A stretch of DNA of 64,000 nt from Paenibacillus radicis (ex Gao et al. 2016). GTDB taxonomy: Bacteria > Bacillota > Bacilli > Paenibacillales > Paenibacillaceae. A program made the position numbers and the translations under genes. The stretch is from the NCBI RefSeq assembly GCF_014641555.1, contig NZ_BMHY01000001.1, positions 837,706 through 901,705 on the forward strand. The letters are read 5' to 3'. The stretch's first letter is position 1; the number at the start of each line of letters is the position of its first letter. A model generated the notes under the pieces. It ran no database searches and was not told the origin of the DNA. It was given only the letters and a program-made list of their open reading frames with translations. Positions 23,858 to 32,444 of this stretch are shown one piece after another.

Positions 23858-25135
23858 ATGAAGGTAGAGAAGGAAATCGTCATACCGCAGCTTGCCGAAT
23901 CGCTCGTATCCGCGACCATTGACAAGTGGCTGAAGCAGCCGGGCGATCATGTCGATCTATATGAACCGATTTGCGAGCTAATAACCGACAAAGTGAGTGC
24001 GGAGCTGCCTTCCACGGTATCCGGCACACTGACCAAAATTGTCGTCGGAAGCGGAGAGACGGTACCGGTTGGCACCGTCGTCTGTTATATTGCGACGGAG
24101 AGCGATGAAGCAGCGCCTGCAGCGTCAACTGCTAGTACTGCAGCTGGCCGTTACGACGGGCCTTCCACGGAAGCAACCGAAGAAGGTGGCGGCTCGATGC
24201 GAAACCGCTATTCGCCGGCGGTACAGACGCTTGCAGCCGAACATGGCGTCCGGTTGGCCGATGTGACTGGGACAGGCATGGGCGGACGCATTACGCGCAA
24301 GGACGTGCTTGCTTACGTCGCCGCTGGCGTTCCTAATGAAAGCAGAGTCGACATTTCGAAAGCGGATGTCCGTTCCTCTGGCTTGCATCTGGCGGAGACG
24401 CCGCGCATTCCGACCGTACAGCCGACCGAGCAAGGACGCGGCGAGGATTATATCGATGTTACGCCGATTCGCGGCGCGATTGCCCGCAATATGAAGCAAA
24501 GCGTCACCGAAATTCCTCATGGTTGGATGATGATCGAGGTAGATGTGACGAATCTGGTTGCCTTGCGCAATAAGCTGAAGGATGAATTCATGAAACGGGA
24601 AGGCGTCAATCTGACCTATCTCGCTTTTGTCCTGAAGGCGGTCGTCAATGCAATTAAGGATTTCCCGATTATCAACTCCATGTGGGCTGCCGATAAAATT
24701 ATCGTGAAGCGGGATATTAATATTTCGCTCGCGGTTGGTACAGAGGAATCGGTAGCAACGCCGGTTATTAAAAATGCCGATCACAAAACGATTGCCGGAC
24801 TCGCCAAAGAAATCGACGATCTGGCCCGCCGCGGCCGCGAAGGGAAACTGACGCTGTCTGATATGCAAGGCGGTACGTTTACCGTCAACAATACAGGATC
24901 GTTTGGTTCGATCATTACGAATCCGATTATCAACTATCCGCAGGCGGCTATCCTTACATTTGAATCGATCGTCAAGCGTCCTGTCGTTATCAATGATATG
25001 ATTGCGATACGTTCGATTGCCAATATGTGCTTCTCGCTGGATCACCGGATTTTGGACGGCATCATTTGCGGCCGATTCCTGCAGCGCGTGAAGGAAACTT
25101 TGGAGAGCTTTAACACCGATACAAAGCTGTATTAA
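23858..25135 (+). CDS. bkdB: Branched-chain 2-oxo acid dehydrogenase E2 (lipoamide acyltransferase)
   Basis: The 425-residue E2 core has a lipoyl domain (residues 1-78, lipoyl-lysine Lys45 in ITDKVSAELPS), an Ala/Thr-rich linker, a peripheral-subunit-binding domain (RYSPAVQTLAAEHG ... GGRITRKDVLAYV, about 118-150) and the acyltransferase domain with the active-site SLDHRILDGI. ATG 23858 is used; the ORF can extend to TTG 23840 but GGGAG at 23842 fits the ATG. It needs lipoylation, and lipB follows 39 bp downstream. Confidence 0.95.
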   Translation: MKVEKEIVIPQLAESLVSATIDKWLKQPGDHVDLYEPICELITDKVSAELPSTVSGTLTKIVVGSGETVPVGTVVCYIATESDEAAPAASTASTAAGRYDGPSTEATEEGGGSMRNRYSPAVQTLAAEHGVRLADVTGTGMGGRITRKDVLAYVAAGVPNESRVDISKADVRSSGLHLAETPRIPTVQPTEQGRGEDYIDVTPIRGAIARNMKQSVTEIPHGWMMIEVDVTNLVALRNKLKDEFMKREGVNLTYLAFVLKAVVNAIKDFPIINSMWAADKIIVKRDINISLAVGTEESVATPVIKNADHKTIAGLAKEIDDLARRGREGKLTLSDMQGGTFTVNNTGSFGSIITNPIINYPQAAILTFESIVKRPVVINDMIAIRSIANMCFSLDHRILDGIICGRFLQRVKETLESFNTDTKLY

Positions 25136-25174
25136 GCGAAGATCTAGTCTGAAAGACAGAAATGGGGTATACAG

Positions 25175-25897
25175 ATGACTGACGTTGCCAAGCATCATGG
25201 CGCGAGGACGACACTGGAAGCCCGTTATATACCGTTGCTCGATTATGCGAAGGCTTGGGATTTGCAAAAATCGATCGTAACGCAAGTTGATAAGGAGGAG
25301 CGTCCAGAGACGCTTCTCCTTCTTCAGCATCCCCCAACCTATACGCTTGGCTCGGATCGTCATCCGGAGCATTTGCTCTTGGATGAAGAGCAGCTGAAGG
25401 AGCGGGGCATAACGGTGTTTGAAATTGACCGGGGCGGGGATATTACGTATCACGGACCGGGTCAATTAGTCGGCTATCCGCTGCTCTTTCTTCAGGCGGA
25501 GGGACTTGATTTACACGGTTACTTGAGAAGTGTGGAGCAGGTGCTCATTAATTGGCTGGCAGATTACGGTATTGAAGCGGGAAGAAAGCCCGAATATACC
25601 GGTGTATGGGTCGGCGATGAGAAGATTGCGGCGATCGGGGTGAAATTTAACCGTTCGCGAGGACGGAAGGGATTCATTACGTCGCATGGCTTTGCCTTAA
25701 ATATTGAATCGGGTATCGGCCAGACGGGCTTTAGCGGCATTATTCCGTGCGGGATTGAGCAGTACGGCGTAACGTCGTTTAATGATTTAACGGGGAAGAA
25801 TATGACCGTGGCTCAAGCGGCACGGGAAATCGTGCCGCATTTCAGCTCTGTATTCCAGTATGGGCGGCATACACTAGTAGAAGAGCCAGCCGAGTGA
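25175..25897 (+). CDS. lipB: Octanoyltransferase LipB
   Basis: LipB moves octanoate from acyl carrier protein to lipoyl domains, the first step of protein lipoylation. The 240 residues show the LipB block RGGDITYHGPGQLVGYPL, the lysine in EKIAAIGVKFNR and the nucleophile Cys in GIIPCGIEQYG. B. subtilis uses LipM with LipL instead, so LipB is a lineage difference. It follows bkdB, whose product is a substrate. The ribosome site is weak (GGGGT). Its 3' end overlaps a convergent microgene by 24 bp. Confidence 0.93.
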   Translation: MTDVAKHHGARTTLEARYIPLLDYAKAWDLQKSIVTQVDKEERPETLLLLQHPPTYTLGSDRHPEHLLLDEEQLKERGITVFEIDRGGDITYHGPGQLVGYPLLFLQAEGLDLHGYLRSVEQVLINWLADYGIEAGRKPEYTGVWVGDEKIAAIGVKFNRSRGRKGFITSHGFALNIESGIGQTGFSGIIPCGIEQYGVTSFNDLTGKNMTVAQAAREIVPHFSSVFQYGRHTLVEEPAE

Positions 25898-25972
25898 AGC
25901 GATAACCGTGGACAGCAGTACTGCGCCCGCGACGATCATAGCGACGAGGCGGATCATTTTCTGTGATTTCAT
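25874..25972 (-). CDS. Prli42-like membrane miniprotein
   Basis: A 32-residue ORF: short basic N-terminus MKSQKMIRL, one membrane helix (VAMIVAGAVLLSTVIAS) and a LGWLFY end. AGGAG lies about 10 bases before the ATG. Size, charge and position match Prli42, which tethers the stressosome to the membrane in Listeria and is widespread in Firmicutes. The name rests on this resemblance only. It is convergent with lipB, overlapping its last 24 bases, and divergent from the peptidase gene. Confidence 0.65.
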   Translation of the reverse strand: MKSQKMIRLVAMIVAGAVLLSTVIASLGWLFY

Positions 25973-26060
25973 CTTAAAGCGCTCCTTTCCAAGGGATTGG
26001 ACGTGCATGTTAAACAAGTCTATTCTATTTTAATCGAAAACGGCGAAGGAGGAAATGGCT

Positions 26061-27188
26061 GTGGTCAATCAGGAACGAATTGTGAAAGAGTTCATGGAGC
26101 TGGTGCAGGTCGATAGCGAGACGAAGCATGAGCAGGAAATTAGCCGTGTGCTTCGTAAAAAATTCGAAGAGCTGGGTCTTACTGTAGAAGAGGATGATGC
26201 GGATGCCCGAACCGGGCATGGCGCTAACAATCTGTTTCTGCTGCTAGAGCCGTCCGGCGCCGCGTCCGCACCGACAATATTGTTCACCTGCCATATGGAC
26301 ACTGTAACACCTGGCGTTGGTGTAAAGCCTCAGCTGGACGATGACGGATATATCCGCAGCGATGGCACGACTATCTTGGGTGCTGACGACAAAGCTGGAA
26401 TTGCAGCGTTGTTGGAAGCGATACGGGTGCTGAAAGAGCAGCAAATCGCGCATGGACGCATTCAGTTTGTTATTACGGTCGGCGAGGAATCGGGTCTTGT
26501 CGGCGCTGCGGCAATCGACCCTGCAAGGCTGCTGGCCGATTTCGGCTACGCCATCGACTCGAACGGCGCGATTGGCGATATCGCGATTGCCGCTCCTGCG
26601 CAAGCGAAGGTAACGATCAAGCTGCATGGCAAGTCTGCACATGCTGGTGTCAATCCCGAGGACGGAATTAGCGCCATTCAGGTTGCATCCAAAGCGATCA
26701 GCCGAATGCCGCTTGGCCGGATCGATAAGGAAACGACGGCCAATATCGGCCGTTTCGAGGGCGGCGGTGCAACGAACATCGTATGCGACTTCGTGCGGCT
26801 GGATGCGGAGGCGCGGAGTATCGTTCAGGTGAAGCTGGAGCGTCAGCTTGATGCGATGCGTGAAGCGGTAGAGAGTGCTGCGAGGGATTGCGGCGCAAGA
26901 GGCGAGTTTGAGAGCAGCATCGTATATCCGGCTTATTCGCATGATGAGCAATCACATGTCGTCCAAGTCGCGCAAGCGGCCGCTCGTGCGATCGGTTTGG
27001 AGCCGCGCGGTTTTCATTCCGGGGGCGGCAGCGACGCCAATATTTTTAACGGATTAGGACTGCCTACCGTCAATCTTGCCGTCGGCTACGAGCATATCCA
27101 TACGACCAAAGAACAGATTAAGGTATCAAATTTGGTCAAAGTAACTGAATTTGTCGTCTCCGTCATTCAACAGGCGGCAAAGGGATAA
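26061..27188 (+). CDS. M20 family peptidase, PepT-like (YqjE type)
   Basis: The 375-residue zinc aminopeptidase-like protein has metal-binding residues in FTCHMDTV and LGADDKAGIAALLEA, the catalytic Glu in VGEESGLVGA, the dimerisation domain with KSAHAGVNPEDG and the final His in YEHIHTTKE. It is close to the PepT/YqjE group that removes residues from di- or tripeptides. GTG 26061 is chosen because GGAGG lies 8 bases upstream; ATG 26055 is too close to it. The substrate is not known. Confidence 0.88.
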   Translation: MVNQERIVKEFMELVQVDSETKHEQEISRVLRKKFEELGLTVEEDDADARTGHGANNLFLLLEPSGAASAPTILFTCHMDTVTPGVGVKPQLDDDGYIRSDGTTILGADDKAGIAALLEAIRVLKEQQIAHGRIQFVITVGEESGLVGAAAIDPARLLADFGYAIDSNGAIGDIAIAAPAQAKVTIKLHGKSAHAGVNPEDGISAIQVASKAISRMPLGRIDKETTANIGRFEGGGATNIVCDFVRLDAEARSIVQVKLERQLDAMREAVESAARDCGARGEFESSIVYPAYSHDEQSHVVQVAQAAARAIGLEPRGFHSGGGSDANIFNGLGLPTVNLAVGYEHIHTTKEQIKVSNLVKVTEFVVSVIQQAAKG

Positions 27189-27204
27189 ACGGATTGGATA
27201 CGAG

Positions 27205-27252
27205 AAAAGGCTTCCCATTCATGCGCGAGCATGAGCGGAGAAGCCTTTTTTT
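27205..27252 (+). terminator. Terminator after the PepT-like gene
   Basis: AAAAGGCTTC (27205-27214) pairs with GAAGCCTTTT (27240-27249), with an inner CATGC/GCATG stem and a T run. Confidence 0.88.
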
Positions 27253-27275
27253 ATTTGGACCAGTATTCTGGAATG

Positions 27276-27413
27276 TTAATTTTGTTTCGCTGCCAGCAGC
27301 TGACGAAGCGTCCGTTCTGGTGCGTGGGAGGCGGTCAGCTTGCGAAGCTTGTGACGTACTTCCCAGGCCTTTCCTACCAATCGAAGCTCATTAACGCTTA
27401 TATACTGTTTCAT
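27276..27413 (-). CDS. mciZ: MciZ-like inhibitor of Z-ring formation
   Basis: A 45-residue ORF starting MKQYISVNELRLVGKAWEV. The LVGKAWE-R-KL core matches the B. subtilis MciZ peptide, a mother-cell inhibitor that caps FtsZ filaments during sporulation. The C-terminal half is basic and differs in sequence. AAGG directly precedes and GAGGGG lies 10 bases before the ATG. It is divergent from nudF, and a SigE-like promoter is placed upstream, which fits mother-cell expression. The call is based on memory of the MciZ sequence. Confidence 0.75.
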   Translation of the reverse strand: MKQYISVNELRLVGKAWEVRHKLRKLTASHAPERTLRQLLAAKQN

Positions 27414-27438
27414 CCTTATCGCACCCCTCGTGATTTGG

Positions 27439-27444
27439 TATAAT
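27439..27444 (+). promoter_or_regulatory. Extended -10 promoter of nudF
   Basis: A perfect TATAAT with TGG directly before it (TGN extended -10), 80 bp upstream of the nudF start. The -35 (TTATCG, 17 bp away) is poor. Confidence 0.5.
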
Positions 27445-27445
27445 G

Positions 27446-27473
27446 ATATCTATGTCCGTTGCGGACAAGTTAT
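27446..27473 (-). promoter_or_regulatory. SigE-like promoter of the mciZ-like gene
   Basis: On the minus strand ATA (complement of 27471-27473), 16-bp spacer, CATAGATAT (complement of 27446-27454), close to the SigE pattern ATA-N16/18-CATACANT, 33 bp before the start codon. Confidence 0.45.
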
Positions 27474-27524
27474 AACCACCTAAAATGAATAGATTAAGGA
27501 TTTGAAAAATAAGGAGCGATCGAA

Positions 27525-28085
27525 TTGGCACAAGATGAGCTGAAGCAATGGCGCGAAGAAACGGTAAGCACGGAATCTATTTTTGACGGGAAAATAATTT
27601 CACTGCAGGTTGATACCGTTGCACTGCCCGATGGTAAAACGGCAACGAGAGAAATCGTGAAGCATCCGGGCGCAGCAGCTGTAATGGCGCTGCTGGACGG
27701 CAAGCTGCTCGTAGTGGAGCAATTCCGCAAACCGCTCGAGAAATTCCAGATCGAAATTCCGGCCGGAAAGCTCGACCCCGGGGAAGATCCGGCAGTTGCC
27801 GCCGCGCGGGAGCTGGAGGAGGAGACCGGTTATCGTGCAGAGGAATTGAAGCTAGTCAGCGCCTTCTATACGTCGCCGGGCTTCGCAGACGAGAAGCTGT
27901 ATTTGTATTTCGCCGATAAGGTCGTGCCAGGAACGCTAAATCCTGATGAGGATGAGTTTTTGCAAATTGAAGCCATCACGCTGGAGCAAGCAGAGGCTTA
28001 TATAGCTGAAGGCCGCATCAGCGATGCGAAGACGATATTGGCTGTATACGCATGGAAGCTCTATCTTGCAAACGGCAGCATCTAA
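27525..28085 (+). CDS. nudF: ADP-ribose pyrophosphatase, Nudix hydrolase
   Basis: NudF hydrolyses ADP-ribose to AMP and ribose 5-phosphate. The 186 residues contain a complete Nudix box: GKLDPGEDPAVAAARELEEE followed by TG (about residues 83-105). Start is TTG, placed by AAGGAG 8 bases upstream. It precedes spoIIM and fur as in B. subtilis (yqkG region). Confidence 0.94.
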   Translation: MAQDELKQWREETVSTESIFDGKIISLQVDTVALPDGKTATREIVKHPGAAAVMALLDGKLLVVEQFRKPLEKFQIEIPAGKLDPGEDPAVAAARELEEETGYRAEELKLVSAFYTSPGFADEKLYLYFADKVVPGTLNPDEDEFLQIEAITLEQAEAYIAEGRISDAKTILAVYAWKLYLANGSI

Positions 28086-28175
28086 GAGACTAGAGTAAGC
28101 GGCAAGCTCCCGTCATAGGAACGGACAAGAGATCATACAATGAACGTATATCTTGTCCGAAGGGAGTGGCTGGTT

Positions 28176-28820
28176 TTGCGCACGGCTATGCTGCAGGAAA
28201 ATGGCAAAAATCATATCACGCTTTATATTTTTGTAGCGGTATTATTCGTTGTGGGCGTCATTTTCGGCGGGTTGATGGTTCAAGCGCTGACGCTGGAGCA
28301 GCAGCAGGATTTGGCCTCCAACGTCAATCAATATATTCATTTGGTCGATAGCGGAACCTTTGCGGATGTGGCGCATTCCTTCTGGGAACGCTTTATGTTT
28401 TACGGCAAATGGATGCTGCTGCTATGGCTGCTTGGCGTAACGGTAGTGGGCGTTCCTTTCGTGCTGGCGCTCGACTTTCTGAAAGGGGTGCTCGTCGGTT
28501 TCTCAATCGGCACTCTGATCAGCCAGCATGCCTGGGAAGGCTTGCTGTTCTCGCTTGTCTCTGTGGCGCCGCCGAATCTAATCGTCGTTCCCGCGCTGAT
28601 GGTAGCGAGCGTCGCTGCCATCTCATTTTCGACATATGTCATCAAAAACCGGCTGTTTCAGCAAAAGGGCAGTCTGGCGCCGCAAATAGCAGCCTTTTCG
28701 TCAACTGCGCTTCTCATGCTTTTGCTGCTTGCCGGGGCGGCGCTGCTCGAAGCCTACGTTTCGCCCATTCTCATGCAGTGGGTAACGCCGCTAATGACAG
28801 GAACCGCATCGGCCGTATAA
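28176..28820 (+). CDS. spoIIM: Stage II sporulation protein M
   Basis: SpoIIM is the membrane scaffold of the SpoIID-SpoIIP-SpoIIM engulfment machine. With TTG 28176 as start (AAGGGAG 9 bases upstream) the protein has 214 residues, the length I recall for the B. subtilis protein; the in-frame ATG 28140 lacks a ribosome site. About five membrane helices are seen, including IFVAVLFVVGVIFGGLM, GKWMLLLWLLGVTVVG and the C-terminal ALLMLLLLAGAALLEAYVSP. Confidence 0.9.
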   Translation: MRTAMLQENGKNHITLYIFVAVLFVVGVIFGGLMVQALTLEQQQDLASNVNQYIHLVDSGTFADVAHSFWERFMFYGKWMLLLWLLGVTVVGVPFVLALDFLKGVLVGFSIGTLISQHAWEGLLFSLVSVAPPNLIVVPALMVASVAAISFSTYVIKNRLFQQKGSLAPQIAAFSSTALLMLLLLAGAALLEAYVSPILMQWVTPLMTGTASAV

Positions 28821-28831
28821 AGCCAAAACGT

Positions 28832-28861
28832 TTGACTTTTTCCGCCATTAACCCCTATAAT
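28832..28861 (+). promoter_or_regulatory. SigA-type promoter of fur
   Basis: TTGACT (28832-28837), 18-bp spacer, TATAAT (28856-28861), 46 bp before the ATG. Confidence 0.75.
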
Positions 28862-28907
28862 AAAAGCAAACCGGAAGTTGGCGCAGACATGTGGTAGGGG
28901 GGAAATC

Positions 28908-29369
28908 ATGGAAGCCCGGATTGAGAAGATCAAACAACAGTTGCAGTCGCAGGGCTACAAATTAACCCCGCAGCGTGAGGCAACAGTTCGAGTATTGCTC
29001 GAAAACGAAGACGACCATTTGAGTGCAGAAGATGTATTCATGCTCGTTAGAGACAAGGCGCCGGAGATCGGTCTAGCTACCGTTTACCGGACATTGGAGC
29101 TGTTGAGCGAAATGCATGTGGTGGAAAAGCTGAACTTTGGCGACGGCGTTGCCCGTTACGATTTGCGTACGGACAGCAGCAAACACCACCATCATCACTT
29201 GATATGTGTGCAGTGCGGTTCCATGGATGAGATCAAAGAGGATTGGCTTTTGCCGCTTGAAGAGCGACTTGAGCAGGAGTTCGGTTTTACCGTACTGGAT
29301 CATCGGCTTGATTTCCAAGGCATTTGCCACCGCTGCAACGCAAAAAACGACAAACCTAATGAACAATAA
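28908..29369 (+). CDS. fur: Ferric uptake regulator Fur
   Basis: Fur is the iron-dependent repressor of siderophore and iron import genes. The 153-residue protein has a winged helix (YKLTPQREATVRVLLEN ... GLATVYRTLELLSEM) and a metal-binding domain with SSKHHHHHLICVQCGSM and a C-terminal CHRC. GGGGGG precedes ATG 28908; the ORF extends to TTG 28878 without a site. Fur rather than PerR or Zur is favoured by its position next to spoIIM and xerD, as in B. subtilis. Confidence 0.92.
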   Translation: MEARIEKIKQQLQSQGYKLTPQREATVRVLLENEDDHLSAEDVFMLVRDKAPEIGLATVYRTLELLSEMHVVEKLNFGDGVARYDLRTDSSKHHHHHLICVQCGSMDEIKEDWLLPLEERLEQEFGFTVLDHRLDFQGICHRCNAKNDKPNEQ

Positions 29370-29410
29370 ACGGCTTTGCTGCCCAGTTAACTGGACGGCG
29401 AGCCGTTTTG
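29368..29410. terminator. Bidirectional terminator between fur and the protease gene
   Basis: AACGGCT (29369-29375) pairs with AGCCGTT (29401-29407) with an inner CCAGTTAACTGG palindrome (29383-29394). Confidence 0.75.
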
Positions 29411-29429
29411 GCGTTTTTAAGAGGTTTTA

Positions 29430-30629
29430 TTATAGAAAATCCAGCTGCAGCAGGCCGGAGCCTTGTGCAGTTACGGGGATATCATCCAATTGCAGCGCCT
29501 GTTTTTTCAACAGCACTTTTACTTCACTGGGAGTCAGACCAGGTTTAAGCGCGAGCAGCAGCGCAGCGCCTCCCGTCACATGTGGAGATGCCATACTCGT
29601 TCCCGATACGGTCAAAAAATTTCCGTTCAGCCAAGTTGAACGAACATCCTCACCCGGCGCTGCAATCGTGATGCCATTGCCTCTGTTGCTGAAATTCGCA
29701 ATCCGGTTTTCTCTTGTTGTTGCCGCCACGGCAATCGTCTCCGAGAATGCGGCCGGCTCATCCAGCTGGAAGGTGTTTGGACCGGAGTTTCCCGCTGAAG
29801 CAACGACAATGATCCCTTTTCTGACTGCCTTTCTAATCGCGTTATGAAGCGCCTCGCTGGAATCGCCTCTCTCTAATCCAAAACTCATATTAATAATCGA
29901 CATTTTGTTGCGAATACACCATTCAATACCGTCAATAATATCGGACACATAGCCAGCTCCTGCATGATCTAGAGCTTTAACTGCATACAGCTTTACATTT
30001 GGCGCTACCCCTTGGCAGCCTTTAACACCGGTCGCTGCTGCGATACCCGCCACATGCGTCCCATGGCCGTTGTCGTCGGCATAGCTGCCGCCGTTAACCG
30101 TGTTGATTCCTCCGGCAATACGCAGGCTTGGATGCGGGGCGATGCCGGTATCGATAATTGCAATTTTGACAGAAGCGCCCTGTGATCGTTTCCATGCCTT
30201 ATGCGCTGCGATCGCACATAAATTCCAAGGCATATCGGGCGGACATGAAGACGACAGCAGTGAAGCACGCGAGTTTCTTCGCGTATTGGGTTTACTTACA
30301 GACTTGAACTGTGGCGTACGGCTCGGTTTGGACATTCCCGTTCCCAGTGGAGAGGGCAGGAAAGCATGCGTTCTTAGTTTTTTATCCGGTTCAATGAGTT
30401 TGATGCTGGGATGCTTTCTTATCTTCTCCCACGACAGCCGGCTGTCGAAGAGACAGCCTATCATCTTGCTTCCAGGAATACGCTTGAATGGGCGAATGCC
30501 ATTGACATTCAAATATCGAAGACAGCGTTTATAGGAGTTACCCGTCTTAAAAGCAATGAGCTTACGAACGGTATACTTTGAGGGAGCTCTCCTGGAGTGA
30601 ATGGTGAGCAGTTGTTCGAGTCTGGGCAT
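29430..30629 (-). CDS. S8 family subtilisin-like serine peptidase
   Basis: The 399-residue protease has the triad in IIDTGIAPH (Asp), NGHGTHVAG (His) and SGTSMASPHV (Ser), and the oxyanion Asn in SAGNSGP. The first 100 residues look like an I9-type propeptide (MIGCLFDSRLSWEKIRKHP ... IKLIEPDK). No signal peptide or membrane helix is seen, and a linker rich in Ser/Arg (about 110-135) precedes the catalytic domain. ATG 30629 is preferred, with AAGGAGG 9 bases upstream, over ATG 30659. It may act inside the cell, perhaps in sporulation; that is inference. Confidence 0.9.
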   Translation of the reverse strand: MPRLEQLLTIHSRRAPSKYTVRKLIAFKTGNSYKRCLRYLNVNGIRPFKRIPGSKMIGCLFDSRLSWEKIRKHPSIKLIEPDKKLRTHAFLPSPLGTGMSKPSRTPQFKSVSKPNTRRNSRASLLSSSCPPDMPWNLCAIAAHKAWKRSQGASVKIAIIDTGIAPHPSLRIAGGINTVNGGSYADDNGHGTHVAGIAAATGVKGCQGVAPNVKLYAVKALDHAGAGYVSDIIDGIEWCIRNKMSIINMSFGLERGDSSEALHNAIRKAVRKGIIVVASAGNSGPNTFQLDEPAAFSETIAVAATTRENRIANFSNRGNGITIAAPGEDVRSTWLNGNFLTVSGTSMASPHVTGGAALLLALKPGLTPSEVKVLLKKQALQLDDIPVTAQGSGLLQLDFL

Positions 30630-30861
30630 CGAAGGCAACCTCCTTGTCATTGTCCGCATTAGTTCAGGTTATGAACGAAGGTATCCGGACGGCAGGGGTA
30701 TACGTCCAAATGCACATAATTTGCCGGAAATTAAGACAGCATATGTGTGGCGAAGGTATTTAGGAGAGTATCAAATGATTGTTATTGACGTGCAGGACGG
30801 ACATTCAGCTGCAGCGAAACATACATCATAGTAAGACCAACTACGGAAGGCGGGTCAGATC

Positions 30862-32004
30862 ATGAAAATCGGGGTACCGAAAGAGATTAAAGCGAGCGAA
30901 TACCGCGTCGCTTTGACACCGGCGGGTGTTACGATGCTGACGGCCGCCGGCCATGCCGTATTTGTTGAGACGGGGGCCGGCGAAGGAAGCGGTTTTGAGG
31001 ACCGGGATTATGAACGGGAAGGCGCTGTCATCAAAGCGACAGCTTCGGAGGTATGGGGGCAAGCGGATATGATTATGAAAGTGAAGGAGCCGCTTGCTTC
31101 AGAATTTGGCTATTTCCGTGAAGGGCTCTTATTGTTTACTTATCTTCACTTGGCGGCGGCTCCGGACTTGACGCAGGCGCTTGTCGACAAACAGGTGACG
31201 GCAATCGCGTATGAAACGATTCAACTCGCGAATGGCAGCCTGCCGCTGCTTACGCCGATGAGCGAGGTTGCTGGCCGGATGGCGGTTCAGGTCGGCTCGC
31301 AGTTTCTGGAGGCGTTCAACGGCGGCCGAGGCGTTCTGCTGGGCGGCGTACCAGGGGTTCCTCCCGCAGACGTCGTTATTGTCGGCGGCGGCGTCGTAGG
31401 CACGAATGCGGCTAAAATCGCAATCGGTATGGGAGCGAATGTCGTTATCTTGGAGAAGAGCGCCGATCGGATGCGTTATTTGGACGATATTTTCGGCGGC
31501 CGGATCAAAACGGTCATGTCGAGTCCTTATCATATTGCAGAAGCGGTCAGCAGAGCAGACTTGCTGGTCGGAGCGGTGCTCATTCCGGGCGCCAAAGCGC
31601 CGCATCTCGTTACAGAGCAAATGGTACAAGGGATGAAGAAGGGCGCTGTTATCGTCGACGTAGCCGTTGATCAAGGGGGCTCTATCGCAACGGTCGACCG
31701 GCCGACGACGCATACGGATCCGATCTATATTAAGCATGGCGTCATTCATTACGCGGTTGCGAATATACCGGGAGCCGTGCCGCGAACGTCCACGTTCGCA
31801 TTGACGAACGCAACGATTTCCTATGCGCTGGATTTGGCAAACCGCGGCTGGGAGGCTGTGAAAGGCAGTTTGCCGCTGCAGAAAGGCGTTAACACGCATG
31901 CTGGAGCTGTGACTCATGAGCAGGTAGCAGCCTCTACCGGCATTAGCTATACGCCGCTGGAGCGCTGGCTGGATGCGATAGCGTACGACCGGCTGGAGAC
32001 TTAG
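30862..32004 (+). CDS. ald: Alanine dehydrogenase
   Basis: The 380-residue NAD enzyme interconverts alanine and pyruvate plus ammonia and is important for sporulation in Bacillus. It shows [20 protein letters not shown], the active-site MKVKEPL and the NAD motif [17 protein letters not shown] (about 170-187). The start ATG is preceded by GGCGGG. The 232-bp gap before it (30630-30861) holds no gene I can support; an 18-codon ORF at 30776 is listed under rejections. Confidence 0.96.
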   Translation: MKIGVPKEIKASEYRVALTPAGVTMLTAAGHAVFVETGAGEGSGFEDRDYEREGAVIKATASEVWGQADMIMKVKEPLASEFGYFREGLLLFTYLHLAAAPDLTQALVDKQVTAIAYETIQLANGSLPLLTPMSEVAGRMAVQVGSQFLEAFNGGRGVLLGGVPGVPPADVVIVGGGVVGTNAAKIAIGMGANVVILEKSADRMRYLDDIFGGRIKTVMSSPYHIAEAVSRADLLVGAVLIPGAKAPHLVTEQMVQGMKKGAVIVDVAVDQGGSIATVDRPTTHTDPIYIKHGVIHYAVANIPGAVPRTSTFALTNATISYALDLANRGWEAVKGSLPLQKGVNTHAGAVTHEQVAASTGISYTPLERWLDAIAYDRLET

Positions 32005-32091
32005 TTCTAACATAATGTGACTCTCTTTTTCATATGGTGGTACGGACGAGCATTTTTTTCATCCGTATGAAGGAAAGGGGAGTTGCTGATC

Positions 32092-32325
32092 ATGGTGCTG
32101 TCGCTTCGCAAATGGGTTAGCCGCATCGTTTTCGCCATTATTTTCTCGATGCTGCTGATCCTTGCAACCGGCGGGTATAGCTGGCTGGTAGACGTAATCT
32201 CGCCGGTGCATCCGTATCATAAACCGAAGGGTGCCGCTATGAAAGTATTTCAAGCCGATCCGATGATTCCGGGCAACGGAAGCTTAGCGGACCGGCTTCG
32301 CTGGTTTTATTGGTATGGCGAATAA
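32092..32325 (+). CDS. DUF4227 (YqzK-like) small membrane protein
   Basis: A 77-residue protein with one membrane helix (IVFAIIFSMLLILATGGY) and a conserved-looking C-terminus (HPYHKPKGAAMKVF, LRWFYWYGE) that fits the DUF4227/YqzK family, which lies next to xerD in Bacillus. AAGGGGAG precedes ATG 32092; a TTG at 32083 is too close. Function unknown. Confidence 0.78.
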   Translation: MVLSLRKWVSRIVFAIIFSMLLILATGGYSWLVDVISPVHPYHKPKGAAMKVFQADPMIPGNGSLADRLRWFYWYGE

Positions 32326-32444
32326 CAGGCGGGCATCCGGTCGAATGTTTGCTTAAAAGCAGGATTTGCACGGCTTGGCGTGGAATATATGGATAGCATT
32401 TTGATAGGCCATAGGAACGCCAATGAAAGGAATTGCCAATTGCA

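Noticed and set aside
24125-25465. 446-codon open frame on the minus strand opposite bkdB and lipB
   Set aside because: It is antisense to two well-supported genes, has no recognisable motif and an unusual His/Arg-rich composition typical of shadow frames of GC-rich codon positions.
30776-30832. 18-codon ORF with TTTAGGAG upstream in the gap before ald
   Set aside because: Very short, no recognisable peptide family and no promoter; could be a leader peptide but nothing in the sequence supports it.
31129-32013. 294-codon minus-strand frame opposite ald
   Set aside because: Shadow frame without motifs, fully inside ald.
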